Part shown: piece after piece, positions 1 to 13,900 of the stretch
How positions within the stretch are numbered: the stretch's first letter is position 1
Layout of the letters: every line of letters starts with the position of its first letter
DNA from: Rugalucina vietnamica
Lineage: Eukaryota; Mollusca; Bivalvia; Lucinida; Lucinidae
NCBI GenBank assembly: GCA_964017185.1
Contig: OZ024872.1
Coordinates: 45,036,188 to 45,100,187, forward strand
Length of the DNA: 64,000 nt
Reading direction: 5' to 3'
Position numbers and translations under genes: made by a program
The notes under the pieces: model-generated
The model's database searches: none
Told to the model about the DNA's origin: nothing
The model's input: the letters and a program-made list of their open reading frames with translations, nothing else

Positions 1-1726
1 GATGTTTACTTGTTGTCCTTAGCAATTATTTACTTTTAGTGTCCCAGATATTGGACATAAACAGGTTGTTTACTTCAGAATTTTCTAGAAATTTCAAATT
101 GTTCTTTGACGGAAAAGTCCGGAAAAATCTGGAAGAACCAAAGATGTAGAATCTTCTAGAAAAAATTTTTTTTATGTCAAAAGAATATTGTGGAATTTTC
201 TGGAAGGATAATGGCCTCTCTAGAATATTCCAAAACATTAAATTTTGGTAAACAACTTGTTATTTTTAGTATATGATATCATAGAATTTGCTGGAAGAAT
301 CCTGAATGTTCCTCAGTGCTATATAAGGGCTACAAATTTTCATAAGGACAATCTTTGGGTACTGTTACTATTAAGAAGTCAAAATCTATCTTACTGGAAT
401 TTAAACTTATTCTTGGATTACTTTGTGATATTCGATTCTGGATTGGGACATAGTGCTATTTTGAAACAAACTTTAATTCTTGGGATCAGAAACTGATACA
501 GACTTGTGTTAAAAAATTCTGAGGGACATTCAGACATTCTTTAAGGGAATTAACATCTTGAAAGGTATTGTACATTCATTTTTGTTTGATTGTATATATG
601 CTTTTGATTGTTTCACATGTAATTACTGGTTAAATCACTTCTAAATAGATTTGTTAAATTTTAAACAAAGCTTGTTGCTGGCTAACCAACTTGTTGGTTT
701 CCTTAATCTTCTAGTTACGCCTGGCACGTAACAAGGTTTGAACCATTGTATCCCTACTGCACAGGAGCAGGTCTAATGACGTCGTTAATTGTGATTTTTT
801 TTCTTAATATTTTGCAATTTGGATAAATACACAACAATCAAAACATCTATTTGAAAATTAGATTTATGTAAAGCTAAATGATTCTGTAGTATATATTTGG
901 AAATCAAAGTAAAACATTTATAAGCAAAACGTCAAAATAATACTTGCGAATTAAGAATAATTAACTAAATGCTATCAACTGTTAACCACTTTCCATGTTT
1001 AAGTAATATTTCTGTTAGCTGAAATATCTTTTTAAAAATAGGTGTTGTGTAATAGTATTGAGGGAAGCTAAACAGTTGTTTGGTTTCCATCAAAGAACAC
1101 ATTTTAGACATTTAAATATAACAACCCTGTATTTTTGCTCCGCACATTTTCGCTGACGTCGTAATTTTGTCGATGATTTTTATAGGTATGCTTCTTTATC
1201 TGTCTCCCAAACTATCGAATCATTCCCAAATTTTTATAATATTATCACTAAAAGGTGCTGATAGAATGGTTGTTAGGCTGGTATATTTTCTAAATGATCA
1301 CATTATACCAATGTTGATTTAGCAGATTGCGAAAAATAGAAGTTCTGAAAACATTTTGCATAGTATGACCTGCTCCGGTCATGCCTGCTCATGGTTACTT
1401 AGGTAACTATAGCAGTTAGGCTATTGAAGTGAGTATAATGTTGTACAGTTAAATAAGTTCCAATATGGTCAATTATTCGGCATGAGTAACTTTGGTTAGT
1501 TCCTTCTATGCATTCAGAATAAAATGCATGTGTAACGGGACTTTTGGGACAAGCCACATACTTTCACATTTTATACATTTTTTTTGTTTACAACCGCTCT
1601 GCAATGTAAAATTTATGCTTCTACCCATTTTCTGGGACTGCACAGCTCCATTTGCATCTGATATGGTCAAATGGTCAGAAACCTAGTAGACATACAATGT
1701 ATAGTGGTTAGCTAAAAGAATCTAAC
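1..1726. other. Intronic or flanking DNA, no gene seen
   Basis: AT-rich DNA beyond the last dynein exon in the window, presumably intron leading to the C-terminal exons. No dynein motif, repeat family or convincing reading frame was recognised. Confidence 0.5.
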
Positions 1727-1938
1727 CTTCCATTTCTGTGGGACTTTCTGGTTCAATATGGCATTATATGCCTCTTCTAGCGGTTCTGACATGATAACTT
1801 CCCCTTTGATGGCCAAGATAAGTTCCTTCAGTGACATCTCAATGACCGATAGAAGGTTATTGTAGCGATCTATTTCTTGTCTCAGAACTGTGATGAGGGC
1901 CGAGTCGCTCATGACGCTGTCTACTGCAGCTTGTAGTA
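1727..1938 (-). CDS. DNAH14: DNAH14-like exon o (last in window)
   Basis: Encodes LRQEIDRYNNLLSVIEMSL and IKGEVIMSEPLEEAYNAIL, ending VPQKWK. This is the 'L.QE..R.N.LL' and 'G...MS..LE' C-terminal motif. The remaining roughly 150-200 residues of the usual C-terminal domain are expected left of position 1. Confidence 0.9.
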
Positions 1939-4900
1939 CTGGAAATAAAACTAAGTCTTGTAACTTTATAACTTTAAAGGAGATGGCAGAATTTCTGACC
2001 ACGTTGACCTTCAACTAGTCTGCTCAAAAATAGAAGAAGCATTTTTATAGATTGAAACTTTGTATACACAAGAAGAATGAATAAATGTCTTCACTGTCTA
2101 CTGATATAACGCTTCAAAATGGATACAAAAGAAGAAATGAATAAATGCTTCAAAAATGAATAAATGCTTCAAAAATGAATAATAAATGCTACAGAAATGA
2201 ATAAATGCTTCAAAATGGATACACAAGAAGAAATGAATAAATGCTTCAAAAATGAAAAAAATGCTTCAAAAATGAATAAATACTTCAGAAATGAATAAAT
2301 GCTTCAAAATGGATACACAAGAACAAATGAATAAATGTCTTCACTGTCTACTGATATAATGCTTCAAAATGGATGCCACCTAGTTGCAGAAATTTAAAGT
2401 TACTTTCCTGATGAAGGCATAGTGCCGAAAATTTGAAATGGAGTGAAAAATTGCCCTAGTACGTATAGTTTCTAACTTAATGTTTGCTTCATGAAATGTG
2501 CCATTCATATTCAAAGGCAAATACAAAAATGATGTTCCCATTTCATATTAGAAAAGAAGATCCAACACAGAATACAAAGTCAATTTGTTTATATCTAAGA
2601 TCTTAAGTCAAAATTCAAGGAACCAATAATTGGTGATAGGAAACAAAAAGTCGAAACGAACAGCACAATTTTCGATAGTTAACATTGCAAAACATTTCAA
2701 TACACTTTAATCTTACATCTATTCTTTTCCTTATCTCTCAGGTCAGGCAGCTCCTTGTTGAGGATATGTTTGAGCCTCAGTGACAGGACCCCCGAGGTGC
2801 TGGCCCTCACGTCCCCCTCGGCCAGTTCCTCGACAGTAGACGGGAGCTGGTGGAGAATTTCGTTGGCAATCTCTTCTACAATCTGATCACTACTCTTCTG
2901 CTCAGTACTGAAAATTGATATAAAATAATCTAACATTTCAACACTATCTTTGTTGTGGATTTTTTTTAAAACTCAAATTGTGTAGTTCTACCACACCATG
3001 CTGAGCAATGAAGATCCTAATCACACTATTCATCTAGGATCACACCACTAAGCAATATAAAATTATGTAAACTCGCTCATTTTTTTTGCATAGGAACATC
3101 TGATACCCTCTGCTACTAAACCATTGTGCACATGGATTTATTAACATCATCCATTTTACAGAACTGACTAAAAGCATTCACAGTGTACAAAACCACAATG
3201 ATTAGTCTTTCGGCTACATTTAATGCTGACATTTCTTCTCCCTATCAATCCCAACTTTATGCTTTAAACATTTATATCAGGTCAGAAAGCATTGACAGTA
3301 ACAACTTACCCCAGCAATCCCATAGACAACCTGGGCTGAACACTGACTATGGTATCAACAAGTTCATGTGCCTGTATTTCTCTACAAGCTTTCTCAGCAT
3401 TCTCTGTCATACCAAACAATTCTGGGGAATCATAGTCTGGCAGAGATTCTATGTACTTCACCACATCATTGAATGCAAACTTGTCTTTGATTGGTTGGTA
3501 CACCTGCAATGTAAACACATGTTTCATTGGTTGAAAAAGTAAAAACTTGCCACTGAATGGACATTTGCAAAGTAACCTCTCTTATATGTCCCATGTAATG
3601 AGCAAACAAAGACGCAGATCAGCTATGCAGTAACTACACCTTTGATTATGTCAAAGACGATCTACATGATCAGTGCGTCTATTTCCAGGTCAAGTATAAC
3701 ACATTCCCTCTTCTGCTCAAATCTTAAATTTCAAGCTTCTAGCCATTTTCCGAGACTACAAGCTGGTTTGTGTCTGACAGGATTGGAAATCCCAAAGACC
3801 TGTTTGCTCATTTTCACATTTTTCTTTAACATTTCACCCTACCTTGTCTGGTGAGAAGCTATAGTCCTGCTCCAGGGCATCGGGGCAGAAGAACCGTCCC
3901 AGCAGGGCATGTAGACACCTCCTGTCCCACTCATCTGTGACCCGACCACCGTAGGACACACCCCCTATCAGGTAGCTAAGAGCCTCCCAAGGGATACTGT
4001 CATGCTCTGACAGCAACATGTGCAGTTGTAGTATGGATACCTGAAAGCCAATTTTTTATAAATCAGACATAGTGACAAAACACCACAATTTTGCTTCATT
4101 GCACCTTATTTTCTTGGGAAATGGACTGCAATGTATAATTTCTATAAAACAAAGACTTCCAATAAAGTGCATAAGCACTATGTATACTTAAAAAGTTCTA
4201 TAACTCTTGCAAAAGACCCTTTGGTCCCTAAATTCATATCATACATGTAGGATGGTAAAATTTTGAACAAAATCAGACAAAAGCTACTAAAAAAAATGTC
4301 CAAATGTTGACGGAATGATAAATTGACAGACATGCTGAACACAGTATACCCGACTAAAACATGGTACACATATTGCTATCCTAAGGCAGTTCTAACAAGG
4401 TATGTTATGTGCAAGCATTTATACTTCCTCCTCCTAACACCCTTTAAATTTAGGTTTCTATATCATTATGGAGGTAATGCCGTTCTATTAATTAAATCAC
4501 AATAATCATGCTTGCATGATATGAGCCGCCCCATGGGAAAAACCAACAATCTGCGTAGGCGAAAACAAAGGCGCCTATCAGCTTTGCGGTAACCGCGAAA
4601 CTGATAAGCGCCTTTGTTTTAGCTACTTGGATAGTACGATTCCTCTTCTACTTAAATCCGAAATTTTAAGATTCTAGCTCTATTCTGTGCTTATACAGGT
4701 CGGTTTGTGTCGGACCTGTTCAGAAACCTCATTGTTGGTTTTCCCACGAGACGGCTCATATATCTCACCTCCAGATCTGAATCATTAAACTCGTAGGCAA
4801 TATTCCATCCGAGAGCACCATACTTTTTTCTCTCATGTATCACGCTGTTGAACAGACACAGACCAAACAACAACTTCTTCCAAGCTGGTCCGGGTTTCGC

Positions 4901-7900
4901 ATCCTCAAACATTTTTTCACCGATCATCCCAGTGCCACCACTGCCAAACGCTCGTAACATGTTGGATTTGAGGCCTTGTGGTGGTTCAACTGTCATCTAG
5001 AATAGGAAGCAATAAACAATGTTCTCATGTAAATATTTTTTTATATACATAAAAGTTCTGACATAAAAGTAGAGCACACAATTTTACTTTTGTTTCAAAT
5101 CTTTTTCAAATTATAGGGGATTATAAATACACAATTGTTTGTATGTGATACAAAACCTTCATGCCAGTCTGCAGTATGGAGATAGGAAGTTGGACCTGGC
5201 CTCGAGGTTATAAAACTTTTTTTCGTGCTCAACTCAGCTGAGACTAAAATTTAAACTGCTCATAGGTACTGACATAGCCCAAATAAATTGAAATTTCAGG
5301 TTTAGATCATCAAAGCCAGTAATTTATCCTGCTTATAAATGTTAAAATGCCAATCTTTTATGAGCAGGATAAATCTTAGTTTCAGCTGAGCTGAGCATGA
5401 AAAAAGTTTTATAACCTTGGGATCTGGTTTAATGGAGCTGGAACATTGAGTGATAGTCAGTAGTAGCTTGGGGCATTTTTCTTAGATTGGAACTTAACAA
5501 AAATCTTGAAGAAAAAAAATACATGTATGTAAGACTTTTACTGGTCTCAGTGCTAGTCTGCAGTATGGAGATAGGGAAGCTTAGATCTGGTTTAGAGTTA
5601 AGTCAAAGTTGGAACTGAGTGAACGTCAGTATTAGCTTGGGGATTTTTTCTCTTTTTTTTTTGCATTGGAATGTTAACAAAATTCATCTTAACAACAATT
5701 AAGACATTTACATCACCTTCATGCCAAGCTGCAATAGAGAGATAAGGAAACTTGGGTTTAGAAATCAACCTAAGTCAGAACTGGCATGTTGACTGATCGT
5801 CAGAAATGGGTAAGAGCATTTTACTAGCATTTGAAGGTTAAAAAACTTAACTCTTAAAGGTCTCACCTTCATGCCAGTCTGTAGTATAGAGATGGGAAAA
5901 CTTGGGTCTGGTTTAGAACTCAGCCACAGTCGGAATTGGGGATCTATCTCATCATGGGTAGGCTTGCTGAAACTGAAATGATGCAAATAAAATATATGAG
6001 CCTATGCATGAGAAAACAAACAGTCACAGAAGCAGGCTAGAAGCTTGAAATTTTGGATTTAAGAAGAAGAAGGATTGTACTATCCGTGCAGCAAAAACAA
6101 AGGTGCTGATCAGCTTCGCAGTTACTGCGAAGCTGATCTGCATGCACCTTTGTTTTTGCCTATGCAGATTCTTGGTTTTCCAATGCGGCAGCTCATATAC
6201 TTTAATCCAAAATAAAAGCATGCCTATGAAATACACAGTGATGTTTTTCAGCTGTAAAAAATGATAACTTTGAGTTGAAAAATATTGATACTTCTCTTAT
6301 TTTTTGCTCAAACATAGATGGTGGGAACATGTTACAATTGCCTCACCAAGGGGATTCTAAGGTGTTGTACCACAATCAATGTTTTAGAGTGAGAATAAAG
6401 TACTTAAATGCACTCTAAAACACATTTTGACTGTATAAAAGTGAGATGTAAGGATGTATTAAAAACACTTAAATTCTATAAAATATTGGGATTGTTTTGG
6501 TGAGCTAAAATGAAACTTCAGATACCAGTCCTATGTTCTGTCTGAGGTCAAAATAGGGTTACAATCAGCTAAGTGTTGACATGTAAGTTTGCAGGCCTGG
6601 TTCTCAAATCAAAAGTCTTTAGAATGACCATGCTAAATTAAAGGGGTATAATGATGACTGAATGTTTTGTTGTTTGCATAAAACAAAATTTCCTGCAAAA
6701 ATAGCTTATAACTAAAGCATAGTATATGCAGACTTTCAAGCACACACACTCAATTTCTTGTAACACACAAAAATTCCTGACACCATTTGTAAAGCAAAAA
6801 ATTGCAGTAAATGGCTAAATGCCAAACAAATCTTTAGAGCAGACTGGTTTAACCAGTGATAAAATAAAAAGTTTTCAATTCCTTTACTATACGGAAACTT
6901 CTCCATGATTACTTGGGAATTTCTTTTAATTACAGTGTATTAAATATCTATTTATGAACTAAATTTTAATTTTACAAATTTAACCTTGCCTATCTTAAAA
7001 TAATGGTTTATTATATTGATTTTTGTGAATTTTTCATCATCTCTTCCATTACGAAAACATGCCCATATTATATTCAGTTGTAAAACTTTAAAATTTTTCG
7101 TTGAAAACTTTTGATATTTTTCTTATTTTTACACAAAACATAGATTGTGGCGGTTCTAGCAAGTACCCACAATCATGTTTTGGATCAAAACTAAGAACAA
7201 GCTTATACCCAAGTAGTTTAACTTCATAAAAGTGGGATATAAAGGGGTATTTATTTCACAGATATATTTTCCTGATATACTACCTCTAACAAATAGGTAT
7301 GATACTCTTTTGTTAGATAAACGAAATTCTTTGCGTAGACTTAAATCAACAGTTCTGTGATTCAATTTGAAGTACGCATATTTCATTCATATTCTTAATG
7401 GTTAATCTGTGATGTGGGTTCATGCTGAGAAAATTTTAACCATACATGACATACAATGGTCATGTAACTTTTACATAATAATGCAGTTAAGGAAAACTTA
7501 TATGATGTATATTCATAAAAACATTTAAGTTTTTTATTTATCATATGACATTGCTGCTTTCCATTGCATAATACATGTATCATGTAATAAGTGTTATGAC
7601 CATACCTGTATTTAGACTTTTTAAGGAATATATTACACTGTCAATGATGACATAGGCAACAACAATGTAAATCATAAAAAATATGTGCACTTTGAAGGCT
7701 ATAAAATTCCATTATAAAGGTCATATGATACATAGAGGATATTTGCTTTTTTGAGGTGAATACCAAATATATTTCATCGAGTGAGTTGAAAACATCAGAA
7801 TTTTCACGAGTGCGCAGCACGAGTGAAAATTTTTATGTTTTCAACTCACGAGATGAAATATATTTGGTATTCACCGAAAAAAAGCAAATTTTCTTTTTAT

Positions 7901-10900
7901 TTTATACAATACACAGGCATTTTCCAATTCACAAGGCAGGCGATGAAAATGCAAAAACCAAAAATTTTTGAAAACACAAATAATTTTGGTACCACATTGT
8001 TCCTTACGTTCTAACTAAGAAAATGAATACCCACACTTTATGTTTTCGTTCACAAATAACGGAGTTATAGGCGTTTGAATTTCTGAAGTGAGACACATTA
8101 AATGACGTCAAGTAAATGGAAACGTCAGAAGTAATCCAAAATCTACAGTGACGATATAGGCTGATATCAGTCACTAGTGACTTTTGATATCAGTGAGATT
8201 TGATATCAGTGAAATTTCATATCAATGAAAATACCAATTTTATCAAGTTTTGATATACATTGGTTTCCACTGTAAAGTATAAAATAAAATGAATTTTACA
8301 CTCATGGTCATTTCATATGAAATTAATGAATCTTGCTGAAGACTCATTTAATAAAGGCCTAGGTGCACGAACCGTCGAAATCGGCCTTGTCTCAGAAATG
8401 CATATTTTCTTTATATGTGTTAAGGGGGTCATTTTGAGGGAGAAAAATGCTTGTTTTATTGAAATTGCACTTAAATTGTTAGAGCTACGGGGTTACAAAG
8501 AGACATACCCCTATCCATTTTTGCGACGTAAAATAACGTAATGTATAGTGTAAATGTTAACGTCATAGACGTTACGAAGGTTCATTTGTGATTCGGCACA
8601 ATAACCGATACTAAAGTGTCTGCGAGGAATCAAGACTTTGGCGAAATGCTTACAGTTGGCGTGAGATGATCGCCAGCACCCTGATCGATAAGCCCTACCC
8701 GCCTTTAAAAGTGCCCCGGGACACGGAAGTTCCCCAACAGAAGCATTTATTTTTCAGTCGATTTTGGCAATGTTTCCTGATTACCGTTGAACTTCCGACG
8801 CTCTCATACATGTTCACACCCACATCCGTACAATTTATTAATAAAATGGAGAATATGAGGATAGTTTAAACGTTCTTATAATTCTGTTGTCACGTTTCTA
8901 AATTATGACGGACTCGGTTGCGCGGACATGTACAGGGACACGGCAACCATTCCGTAATCAAAATAATTGCGGTTAGCAAAATAATCCCTATAATCTACGC
9001 AGTCTCATCTAAGTCATCGCTGTGTAGGGTTCAGATAGCGTCTCGCCGGAATGGCATAAAAAATTAATCATTTTGAAAGCAAGTATTGTAGGCCACCCAT
9101 CAGTCGTCGCACGCAGGTACAGTATACAATTGCATAAAATGGGGTACCCTATGTCATATGTTTTTGTTCGTTTTTAATTAATTAATTTATTTATGTATTT
9201 ATTTATTTATTTAGAAGATGATAACAAATCAAAGGTCACCTTCTTTCTCAATCTTTAGATGCGGCCCTCGAAAAGCGGCTATATGTTTTCATACAATATA
9301 CAGTATATATGAGTACGCACAATCTATGTTTCCGAGCAAAAGTAAGAAAAATATATAATACGCCTGTAAACCCCAGTTTTATTTTATATAAGTTTATACC
9401 TTTAGCGGACATCTTTTCCTGATGATCGAATAATTATTGTTTACTGCATAGGCCTACATGTAGGAGTATTCCCTGTTTTTGTAAAAACGTTTCTTGACTT
9501 TTGATTGTCTTGTTAAGTTTTTCCCCTTGTAGCAAAATTCGTGGTCACATTCATTTTCATGATGTCGATATATTGTCAAAGGGCTAAATTAATTTATTAA
9601 GGCCCCTAATTATCAATAAAAATTTAAAAAATATGTTTATAACTGGACAGACGAACCCTGAAGTAATGACTGTCTAAGTTGTGTTTAATTATTAACTTTT
9701 AATATTCACCATATTGACTTTAAAACTTGAAATATTAAAACCGTTATAATGGTGTTCTTAAAATTAGTCGTCGGGTCCATATTCTAATAAAATTGGGCTT
9801 CTCCAAAAAACCTCCTCCCGGTTGAGCCTTCGGGTGCTCCCGGAACAACAAACCCACAAAAAAAAAAAACAACCTCATATAGTACTGGTATCGCCCAGGA
9901 AAAAAAAATAAATAAAAAATAAAATCGTTGAAAAAGCGTTCGTTGTGCTTTGTTCTTTTTCCTAGGGAGTATCAGGTAAAGAAGAAGATACAACAAGTAT
10001 TTGCTCTGCCAAACAAGACTAACACCAGTTCTAACGTATCGTGCTTTTCTCATTATTCTCGTGCTCAGCGTTAATCACGATTTTGCCTGCACGATTGATT
10101 CCTGCAACCGGCGCTCCTTTCTCGCATCATGACAAGACAGCTTCAGTCATTGCAGCAAAGCGAATAGAAACATAAAAATCCTAAATGGAGATTTGCAAAG
10201 GAGAGAACCGCTATCATGGAGAATTATCCGTGCCACTATCGTGGGCATCTATGCTGACTGGTATAGATACGATCACTTCAGAGATTCCAATCGCACCTCT
10301 TTTTTCAGGAAGTACATGTGTCCACATGTGTACATGTATAAATGACGGCAATCATGCTTTAAGACGACCACATCGTAATCTCTTGGTCTGGCGTAAATTC
10401 TCAACGCTGACTGAAAAAAAACTTTAAAATGCCTACATTGTCTGGAAGATTTGTTACTTTAATCCGGTTTCGTCTCTGTATGACCTTAGATGTTGGTGGG
10501 ACATTCAACCCAAAATCGACCAAACAAACACTGTAGTTCTAAGCCCTTTTCGAAGCACTCAAGTTAATCCGATGTATTATAATATAAACGGTAAGGTTCC
10601 TGTGACTAGACATAGTCCTTACTGTTTACTTTGTCTATTCAAGATTCGCTGCTCAACTCCGGCTGCTGTCGGGTATTGGAGCATTTACATAGATATACTC
10701 GGTGGTGATTTAAAAACTGGCATATGCCTGTCATGTTCCGGCTAATGTCATTATAGGGATCAAACATGATTTTCCATTCATTAACATCTGCTAGGTCACG
10801 AGGGGAGTGTTGAAAACCGAGGGCGTAGCCCGAGGTTTTCATCACTCCCCGAGGGACCTAGTGAATGTTAATGAATGACAAAATCATTTTTGATCCCTAT

Positions 10901-13900
10901 TATTGCATAAATTCTGCAGAAACGAGTGCAGAAACGAAAAGAAATATGGTGCACTATATATTTTACAGCCTCATCACATTTTCATACGCGTAAACGCTTT
11001 CTTTTTTATGCCCGTTCCGGGCGGACTTCAGTTTCTCATTACTAGCACGTGCTTTGCGTGGCGCCCGGTAACGAGCACAAGTAAAAGCCATGTTTTAACA
11101 GCACGTGTGCGCGTGAATTGCAATATTAACGCATGACTCTCTCTTCATTAATAAACGGCTGTTGATATCATGTGACGCGTGTATTTATGCAATAATATGG
11201 TATCACTCTTTGTGCACATGCCAAACATGATTTTTGACTCGTGAGTAAAAATTAAATACATCAACGAAGCTGCGCAATACTCGTATAGTAACTAAAATCT
11301 TGACAAAGAGAACTTGAGTTGTCATCACAGCGATCACAAATCCAGAAACAACGTGTCTTCATCCAAATCATCTTGACATGGAGTTCAGTGGTATGTTTGA
11401 TCTATGTAATGTACTTCCAACTGACAGTTTGCAGCTACATGTAAATACAAACATGGTGAGATGCTATATAATGCTTACTTTTACCTATCCTGTGTTGACC
11501 GTAGTAGGAAGCTGTTTGTTGTGTCCGGCAGCACCCGAAAACTCAACCCAGATATAGCAACCTGAGTAACATTGTTTCCCTTTAGCCTTCAAAAAAATGG
11601 TTTTCCAATGAAAATGGTGAAGGTACACTTCAACCTCATTATAACGCGCCTCGTTATAATGCGGTTTTCAGTATAACACGGCCATGTCATGGCTCCCAAG
11701 TTGATTATTTTGCTATATGTCTATAGTAAAAAACCTCATTATAACACGGTTCACTTATAACACGGTCTGTTTCTATGGACCCCAAAGATAGCGTTATAAT
11801 GAGGTTGACCTGTAAATGGATTGTTCACATATGATCGTCCAAAGCTCTAGGTTCTTCTAAATTATTATCTTGCTCATTTTTTATTAACGATTTTATTTAT
11901 ATATACCAGTATGCACAGCATTTCATTTCAAAAGTTAATACTTACATCTGGAACATATACACTCCCGGTAAAAAAATAACAACATAATCCGCGTTTCTCC
12001 GCAACCATGGCAAACGCGAAATTTTTATTTCTCGGAGAAACACCGCGAAATAAGCCAGGTAGACGAAATCGTCTGCGCGAAATTTCGCGGTGTTTCTCGG
12101 TGAAATTTCTCGGTGTTTCTCCGAGAAAGGTAATTACCTGGATTTATCGATAAAACTCTTTTTCTCGGAGTTTCTCGGAGGAATTTAAAAGACAAATGCA
12201 TGTTTATAATTTTTGAATAAATATAAAACAATAAATTAAAAAAATAATAAGTATTTGCAAGTATGAAACGTGCAGATGTTACGTATTTGTTTAGATGGCT
12301 TATAATCCACATAAATATATTCTTGATTACATTAAATTTATGATGACCTTTGTCACTTGTGTTGCTTTTCACATCATCCATGATTATTCGATCTTTGAAC
12401 AGAAGAATGGAAGCGAAAAAATCATTTAAAAATCAAGGGCGTCATTAAAAATTCGCGCCTTGAGCATTGTCCTTTCCGACAAAGAATAAAATTACCACAC
12501 TTCTAGTGACTGTGGATAATCAGAATCATTTTCATTGAATGAATAAATAAGTTTAATGACATTTGATCAAAGGTATTTAATTATGTACAATAGCAATGAT
12601 TTAACAGGCGGTTTACTTTAATTATGTCAGGATAAACACAAGTCATCAAAATAACATGAATATACCGGCCGGAGATCGAAATCGCAACTTTTATTTTCGA
12701 AGCGAACGCACTATCTATACATGTAAAACCATCGCGGCCTGTCTTATTAAATGTTCGGACCTTACTTGTCCGCCAGCATTTCTTGGTAAGCTGTTAACGT
12801 AACCGTTATCAAATATTCAGATTATGGTTCCATATAAATCGCAAATAATTTGAGCATTCGTACATGTACATGTACATGTATATATACTCGTATGTTTTAG
12901 ATCGAGACTACATGTAGTAGGAAAGAATTTGCATCAAAAGTTATTCTCCATGAACAACCACAAAGCCGTTTAAATCATGAACTTATGGGATTACCTAAAT
13001 TGATGCCCTTTCACCCGTTATATTGCATGGTATTAACATACATAAATGGTCAACAAAATTTACAGAAATCACTGTTGACTGATTTGGCCAAGTGGTAGAA
13101 TTTGCAGCATAACCAGGAAGTGTGTTTCGGCATACACAGTCATGTTTTTGTGTCACATTCTCTAATGAACACGAAGCTGACACTGCTCCTTCAGATGATA
13201 AGGAAGCTGTCTGCCGTAAAGTGAAATTGAAAGTCAAGCAAATAAAAATGCCGACCGTGCAGCCAACACTGTCATATGACTTACTCCCAATTGACGGCTA
13301 AATACATCTCGTAGATATGAATGTACATGTCCATACATTGCTATTCACGCACATGCATTTGCATCATTAAAATCATTCTTGTTCAAACATTTTACATCAG
13401 GAAAACATTTCATGGAAAATGTGTATACCATCAAAAGCAAAACTGGGGTATGCAGGGGTATCTCTATTTTTTTTATCTTTTGCTCCAAAACATAAGATTG
13501 TGGGTACTAGTTTGAACCGCCTCGGTGAGGCGGTTATAACGTGTACCCACAATCTATGTTTTGAGCATGAATAAGAAAAAGCAAACATTTTCTACTGAAA
13601 ATTTTCATTTTTTTCCTCTTTAAACATCTCTGTATATTGCATGGGCATGTTTTCGTAATTTTAAAGTTACGGTATATGAAATTATTTCTTTAAAACATCA
13701 TCGACACAAAAGGCAGCAACGCTTTCGGAAGGAGAGATCGGAAAACCTCATAAATACATTTACATGTTTGTTATACCTTGTGCGGAATTGCGGTTTGAAT
13801 GGAACATTGTAAATGTACATGTATATACAGTCGAGAAATTTTAATGGTCTTAAATTTTTATTTCGCTCCCTCTTTAAATCTGATTGATATTATTAGATGA

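Noticed and set aside
9784..10053. An 89-aa membrane protein
   Set aside because: Hydrophobic residues come from poly-A and AAATAA runs on the plus strand; no start context or conservation visible.
12995..13237. Captured host exon in the 4.6-kb element
   Set aside because: A Cys-rich 80-aa minus-strand frame is suggestive, but no family was recognised and splice sites were not convincing.
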